A stretch of 64,000 nt of DNA from contig NZ_QEST01000141.1 of NCBI RefSeq assembly GCF_003311645.1, positions 34,560 to 98,559 on the forward strand, given 5' to 3'. Below the pieces are notes generated by a model. It did no database searches. It was not told the DNA's origin and saw only the letters and a program-made list of their open reading frames with translations. This stretch comes from Streptomyces sp. PT12. Its GTDB lineage: Bacteria > Actinomycetota > Actinomycetes > Streptomycetales > Streptomycetaceae. Positions within the stretch are counted from its first letter, which is position 1; each line of letters begins with the position of its first letter. Both the position numbers and the translations under genes were made by a program. Shown piece after piece: positions 60,901-64,000 of the stretch.

Positions 60901-61512
60901 CTTCCCGTGCAGCCACAGCTTGCCCATCGCGCCGCCCCGGTACCGCTTCCACGCCGCGGGCTCGTGCGGCGCCTTCCCGGTCAGCAGCAGCGTGCGCCGC
61001 TCGGCCCCGCACCCGGTGACGGCGATGTCCGAAACCGGACCCCAGGGCAGCTGTTCGCCAGGACCCCCGTCAAGGGGAACGTTGTAGGCCCAGGTGAAGT
61101 GCGAGAACGGCTGGTGGTGCGAGCCGAGCGCGAGGATCCGGCTCTCGCCCGCCCCGTCCGCGGGCGCCCAGCCGCACACGCGCGTGTCGTAGGAGCCCCA
61201 GTGGCTCAGCTGCCGCACCGGCCCGCCGTCCACCGGGGCGAGGTGGATCTCGGGGTCGAGGGTGCGCCAGCTGGTGAACGCGATGTGTCGGCCGTCGGGG
61301 GAAAACCGGGGCGGGCCGGTCCGGGTACGATCGACGGTGAGCCGCCAGGCTCGTCCGGCCTGACGGCCACCGGTGGGCAAAGGCGCCAGCCAGAGATCGT
61401 CCTCGGCGACAAAGCACAGCAGATCACCGTGCAGATGCGGAAATCGCAGATAGCCGTCAAACTCCCGTGGTTCACCCGGGGTTACGGCGGAAGAGTTGAG
61501 TTCGTCGCTCAC
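57919..61512 (-). CDS. Tricorn protease homologue (S41 peptidase)
   Basis: The 1197-residue protein has an N-terminal six- and seven-bladed beta-propeller region (RFSPDGRHIAFTSW; WLAWAHPGIGRSLSQIRIA), a PDZ domain (VREGALLTHVGGRPVDPVAG), and an S41 core. The catalytic serine lies near residue 1047 in EATSSDGDMITAAF, with GGHISELV as the oxyanion region. Tricorn cuts peptides released by the proteasome or other proteases in the cytoplasm. It is longer than usual because of a Glu/Ala/Thr-rich insertion at about residues 437-501, between propeller blades. ATG 61512 is the start. Confidence 0.9.
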   Translation of the reverse strand: MSDELNSSAVTPGEPREFDGYLRFPHLHGDLLCFVAEDDLWLAPLPTGGRQAGRAWRLTVDRTRTGPPRFSPDGRHIAFTSWRTLDPEIHLAPVDGGPVRQLSHWGSYDTRVCGWAPADGAGESRILALGSHHQPFSHFTWAYNVPLDGGPGEQLPWGPVSDIAVTGCGAERRTLLLTGKAPHEPAAWKRYRGGAMGKLWLHGKRLLPDLNGHIDSPMFVGDRIAFLSDHEGIGNLYSCRPDGSELWRHSDHDAFYARHAATDGRRVVYQCGGDLWLADGLGPGSVPRRLDVRLGGPRTGRRPYQVRTSRHVDALSVDATGRASAVCVRGALYWLTHRDGPARALAATPGVRVREPEMLGDTGRIAYVTDAAGEDAIEVMHLPRASGGREPLRLAPGALGRVREMASSPDGQLLAVATHDGRLLVIAVPDAAGGTDAPGAGRTEGAEGEGAPPDEKAEEAQGGEAEAGEAETETEAETETDGAAGAAETPGEAPEPPSPGDVVEVVRSLNGPVRDLAFSPDSAWLAWAHPGIGRSLSQIRIAHLTAPERPILDVTDGRFEDEEPVFTRDGRYLAFLSWRGFDPVYDVHTGDLSFPLGSRPYLVPLSSATRSPFAITPEGRPAAGGLDPDDAGGDEGRVTVEAEGLASRVTPFPVSASKYSSLHPVSGGGLVWLRWPISGALGETFVNPDDTSGKPTLEHFDLAKAKRTELTTHVDWFAPSGDGTRLVVCEDGQFRAMSATESGDGDDGGYVDLRRIVHVADPGAEWRQSFDEAGRLIRDYFWEPTMCGVDWEAILAQYRPLVERVASPDEFADLLWETLGELGTSHAYVTPARRNEGPPQYQRAHGLLGANFTRTKEGSWQLSRILPGDSSDSRARSPLAGTGVREGALLTHVGGRPVDPVAGPWPLLAGTGGTSVELTFTDEGDGKQRRVAVVPLVDDRSLRYQDWVARRRDLVRELSEGRCGYVHIPDMGGSGWAQFNRDLRLEFSREALIVDVRGNAGGHISELVVEKLSRTILGWDLTRNAQPVSYASNAPRGPVVALADEATSSDGDMITAAFRLLGLGPVVGCRTWGGVVGITGGHDLGDGTGITVPMNAAWFDAYGWDVENHGVIPDIEALRTPLDWAEGRSVVLDTAVRVALDLLERHPASAPPGYRDLPDRSRPPLPPRTVGYGAAEAAGPAGKPGKNAPECEESEAV

Positions 61513-61548
61513 GGTTCCATGCTTCGGCTCGCGGATTGTCCCGGCAAG

Positions 61549-61582
61549 TCACAAAGAGCCCGTCTTTGTGATCTGAATCACT
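61549..61582. promoter_or_regulatory. Inverted repeat and CRP-like site
   Basis: TCACAAAGA at 61549-61557 pairs with TCTTTGTGA at 61563-61571. Overlapping this, TGTGA-N6-TCAC at 61567-61581 is a close match to the CRP/FNR-type consensus. Both lie in the gap between the divergent tricorn (61512) and MMPL (61687) genes, 37-70 bp upstream of tricorn. Regulation is inferred. Confidence 0.5.
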
Positions 61583-61686
61583 TTTCAGTCCGGGGCTCAC
61601 CCTGTCGTGCCGGAGGGCGCGTCTCGTCCCATGAGCTGACTTGACACTTTGACGATCCCTGATACCCGGACAGGAGAACCTGCCCC

Positions 61687-63927
61687 GTGGCTACGTTTCT
61701 GTACAAGCTAGGACGCCTGAGTTTCCGGCGCCGCTGGTGGGCTGTGCTGCTGTGGGTGGCGCTGCTCTTCGGCATCGGGGCTGGCGCCGCCTCGTCCAGC
61801 GGGGCGGTCCCCGATGACTTCTCGCTGCCAGGCACGGAGTCGCAGGAAGCCCTCGACCTCATGGAAGAGGAGTTCCCCGAGGCGAACGCCGACTCCGTCG
61901 AGACCACCGTCGTCTTCCAGGCCCCCGACGGCCAGGACATCACCGCCGCCGAGTGGCGGCAGGCCGTCGGCGGGGTGCTGGCCGAGCTCGAGGGCGCCGA
62001 CAAGGTGCTCTCGGTCACCGACCCGTTCGCCGAGCAGAGCGGCGCGGTCAGCGGCTCGACGGCGTACACCACGGTGGACTACGACATCGCGAGCGGTGAC
62101 GTCTCCACCGAGATGCACGACGAGCTGATCGCCGCCATGGAGGGCGGGCGTGAGGCCGGTCTTGCCGTCGAGGCCAGCGGCGAGGTCGCCATGGGCGAGA
62201 TCGAGATGGGCGGTGGCGAGGTCATCGGCATCGTCGTGGCCGCCATCGTCCTCGTCATCACCTTCGGCTCGCTGATCGCCGCCGGGCTCCCGCTGCTCAC
62301 CGCGCTCATCGGCGTGATGGTCGGCGTGCTCGGCATCGCGGCCCTGAGCACCACCCTCGGCCTCTCGGAGACCACCGGCATCCTCGCCATGATGATCGGC
62401 CTCGCGGTCGGCATCGACTACGCGCTGTTCATCGTCTCCCGGTACCGCGCCGAGCTGATCGCGGGCCACAGCCACGAGGAGGCGGCGGGCCGGGCCACCG
62501 GCACCGCGGGCTCGGCCGTCGTCTTCGCGGGCCTCACCGTGATCATCGCCCTCGCGGGCCTCGCCGTGGTCAACATCCCGGTCCTGACCAAGATGGGCCT
62601 GGCCGCCTCCGCGAACGTCGCGGTCGCCGTCCTGGTGGCGCTCACCCTGGTGCCCGCGGCGCTCGGCATCGTCGGCAAGCGGATCTTCGGCCGCCGCCTG
62701 CGCAAGCAGAACCCCGAGACCGGCGTCCCCGCCTCGCTCACCAAGCCAGGCAAGGAGAACGGCGGCACGCGGTGGGCCCGTGGCCTCCTGCGCCGCCCCG
62801 CCCTCGCCCTCGGCGCCTCCGTCATCGGCCTCGGCGTCCTCGCGGTGCCCGTGGCCAGCATGGAGCTCGGCCTGCCCGACAACGGCACGCAGCCCGAGGA
62901 CACCACCCTGCGCAAGGCGTACGACATGCTGAGCGAGGGCTTCGGGCCCGGGTTCAACGGTCCGCTGATGCTCATCCTCGACGGCCGCGACGGCGCGGAC
63001 CTCGAGGCCACCGCGGGGACCGTCACCGGCGAGCTGGAGCAGATCGAGGGGATCGCGGCCTCGGCCCCGGCGATGTACAACGAGGACGGGACCATGGCGA
63101 CGCTGCTCGCCTTCCCGACCACGGGGCCCTCCGACCACGACACCACCGAGCTGGTCCACCAGCTGCGGGACGAGCTCGCCCCGCAGATCGAGAGCCAGAG
63201 CGGCGCGGAGATGCTGGTCAGCGGTGCCGCCGCGGCCAACATCGACTTCTCCGACGTGATGAACGACGCGCTCGTCCCGTATCTGGCCCTCGTGGTCGGT
63301 CTGGCGTTCATCCTGCTGATCCTGGTCTTCCGCTCCATCCTGGTGCCGCTCAAGGCCGCCCTTGGCTTCCTGCTCTCGGTGCTGGCCGCGCTCGGCTCCG
63401 TCGTGGCGGTCTTCCAGTGGGGCTGGGCGGCCGAGCTGATCGGCGTCGAGGAGACCGGGCCGATCATGAGCCTGATGCCGATCTTCATGGTCGGCGTGAT
63501 CTTCGGCCTCGCGATGGACTACGAGGTGTTCCTGGTGACCCGCATGCGGGAGGCCCACGTCCACGGCGAGGGCCCGAGCCAGTCCGTGGTCACCGGCTTC
63601 AACCTGAACGCCCGCGTGGTCACGGCGGCCGCGGTCATCATGATCAGCGTCTTCGCCGGGTTCGCGGTCACCAGCACCGAGGCCATGATCAAGATGATGG
63701 GCTTCGGCCTCGGGATCGCCGTCCTGCTCGACGCCTTCGTGGTCCGCATGATCATCGTTCCCGCGGTGATGGGCCTTGTCGGCGAGCGGGCCTGGTGGCT
63801 GCCCAAGTGGCTTGACCGGATCCTGCCCAACGTCGACGTCGAGGGCGAGTCCCTTGAGCGCTACCTGGAGGCCAACGGCAAGGGCCGCGACGCCGTCGAC
63901 CGGCAGCGCGAGCCCGCGGGCGTCTGA
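61687..63927 (+). CDS. MMPL family transporter
   Basis: The 746-residue protein is an RND-type MMPL transporter: membrane segments near 15-35, 185-330 and 535-705, with two periplasmic loops. Diagnostic motifs are AMMIGLAVGIDYALFIVSRY and FGLAMDYEVFLVTRMREAHV, whose Asp and Tyr residues carry protons. GTG 61687 has GGAGA upstream. Such proteins export lipids, siderophores or polyketides in actinobacteria. No biosynthetic cluster is adjacent. The last 73 bases of the window hold nothing I can support. Confidence 0.92.
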   Translation: MATFLYKLGRLSFRRRWWAVLLWVALLFGIGAGAASSSGAVPDDFSLPGTESQEALDLMEEEFPEANADSVETTVVFQAPDGQDITAAEWRQAVGGVLAELEGADKVLSVTDPFAEQSGAVSGSTAYTTVDYDIASGDVSTEMHDELIAAMEGGREAGLAVEASGEVAMGEIEMGGGEVIGIVVAAIVLVITFGSLIAAGLPLLTALIGVMVGVLGIAALSTTLGLSETTGILAMMIGLAVGIDYALFIVSRYRAELIAGHSHEEAAGRATGTAGSAVVFAGLTVIIALAGLAVVNIPVLTKMGLAASANVAVAVLVALTLVPAALGIVGKRIFGRRLRKQNPETGVPASLTKPGKENGGTRWARGLLRRPALALGASVIGLGVLAVPVASMELGLPDNGTQPEDTTLRKAYDMLSEGFGPGFNGPLMLILDGRDGADLEATAGTVTGELEQIEGIAASAPAMYNEDGTMATLLAFPTTGPSDHDTTELVHQLRDELAPQIESQSGAEMLVSGAAAANIDFSDVMNDALVPYLALVVGLAFILLILVFRSILVPLKAALGFLLSVLAALGSVVAVFQWGWAAELIGVEETGPIMSLMPIFMVGVIFGLAMDYEVFLVTRMREAHVHGEGPSQSVVTGFNLNARVVTAAAVIMISVFAGFAVTSTEAMIKMMGFGLGIAVLLDAFVVRMIIVPAVMGLVGERAWWLPKWLDRILPNVDVEGESLERYLEANGKGRDAVDRQREPAGV

Positions 63928-64000
63928 CGCCCCAGGCGCGCCCGCCTCCATCTCGGCACCCCGGTGTTCGAACAGCTGGCGCTGTGCTGGCTCCCGACCC

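Overview
The window looks like Streptomyces or a close relative in the Streptomycetaceae. G+C is very high, third codon positions are almost all G or C, GTG and TTG starts are common, and genes often overlap by ATGA or GTGA. It also carries actinomycete hallmarks: DUF5753/DUF397 regulator pairs, an RsbW-like ATPase, GPP34, LPFR and Mut7-C proteins, and a tricorn protease.

1-9.7 kb is an accessory island, best read as the worn remnant of one or more integrated elements. It holds a KorSA-like GntR regulator with a nearby palindrome, a three-gene operon facing a TPR regulator across a TGAC-rich inverted repeat, an aminoglycoside-phosphotransferase-like protein, and a second TPR regulator. It also holds an RsbW-like ATPase and a cysteine-rich protein. 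Two 44-bp copies of the 3' half of a tRNA-Arg(CCU) gene, at 5632 and 9397, look like attachment-site scars. Two diverged copies of a ~320-bp non-coding element (about 851 and 8911) fold alike, with paired compensatory base changes.

11.9-24 kb is the most interesting block. A tightly overlapping operon encodes a zinc-ribbon protein, a membrane protein, a MoxR AAA+ ATPase, a ChlD-like protein (degenerate AAA plus von Willebrand A domain), a CHAT caspase-like protease and a TIR/NB-ARC/TPR STAND protein. It converges on two SPFH (stomatin-like) membrane proteins, one with a collagen-like tract. This fits the vWA-MoxR class of NTP-dependent conflict systems: STAND as sensor, MoxR/vWA as remodelling module, CHAT and TIR as killing domains, SPFH proteins perhaps as membrane platform. 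The MoxR gene carries an in-frame amber codon and the membrane gene a frameshift. A stand-alone paralogous zinc-ribbon/membrane pair sits at 56.1-57.5 kb.

24-48.6 kb is mostly ordinary chromosome: LPFR peptide, LigD-type phosphoesterase, PhoD, a flippase-like protein, an MFS exporter, the OhrR/Ohr peroxide module, a secreted HNH nuclease and a GH1 glucosidase with an aldo/keto reductase. A D-Ala-D-Ala carboxypeptidase with a repetitive tail, GPP34, a DUF5753/DUF397 pair, methyltransferases, Mut7-C RNase, a flavin oxidoreductase and XthA follow. An MmyB-like regulator and an aldo/keto reductase are each broken by two frameshifts.

48.5-51.9 kb holds a WXG100-like protein, a DUF1023 alpha/beta hydrolase and two tandem lipoproteins. 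52-64 kb has two acetyltransferases, a TetR/membrane-protein pair, a frameshifted phage-like gene, a DUF397 protein, the paralogous zinc-ribbon/membrane pair, a tricorn protease and an MMPL transporter.

Single-base frameshifts in or beside G/C runs are unusually common here. Sequencing error must be separated from real gene decay before the broken genes are interpreted.
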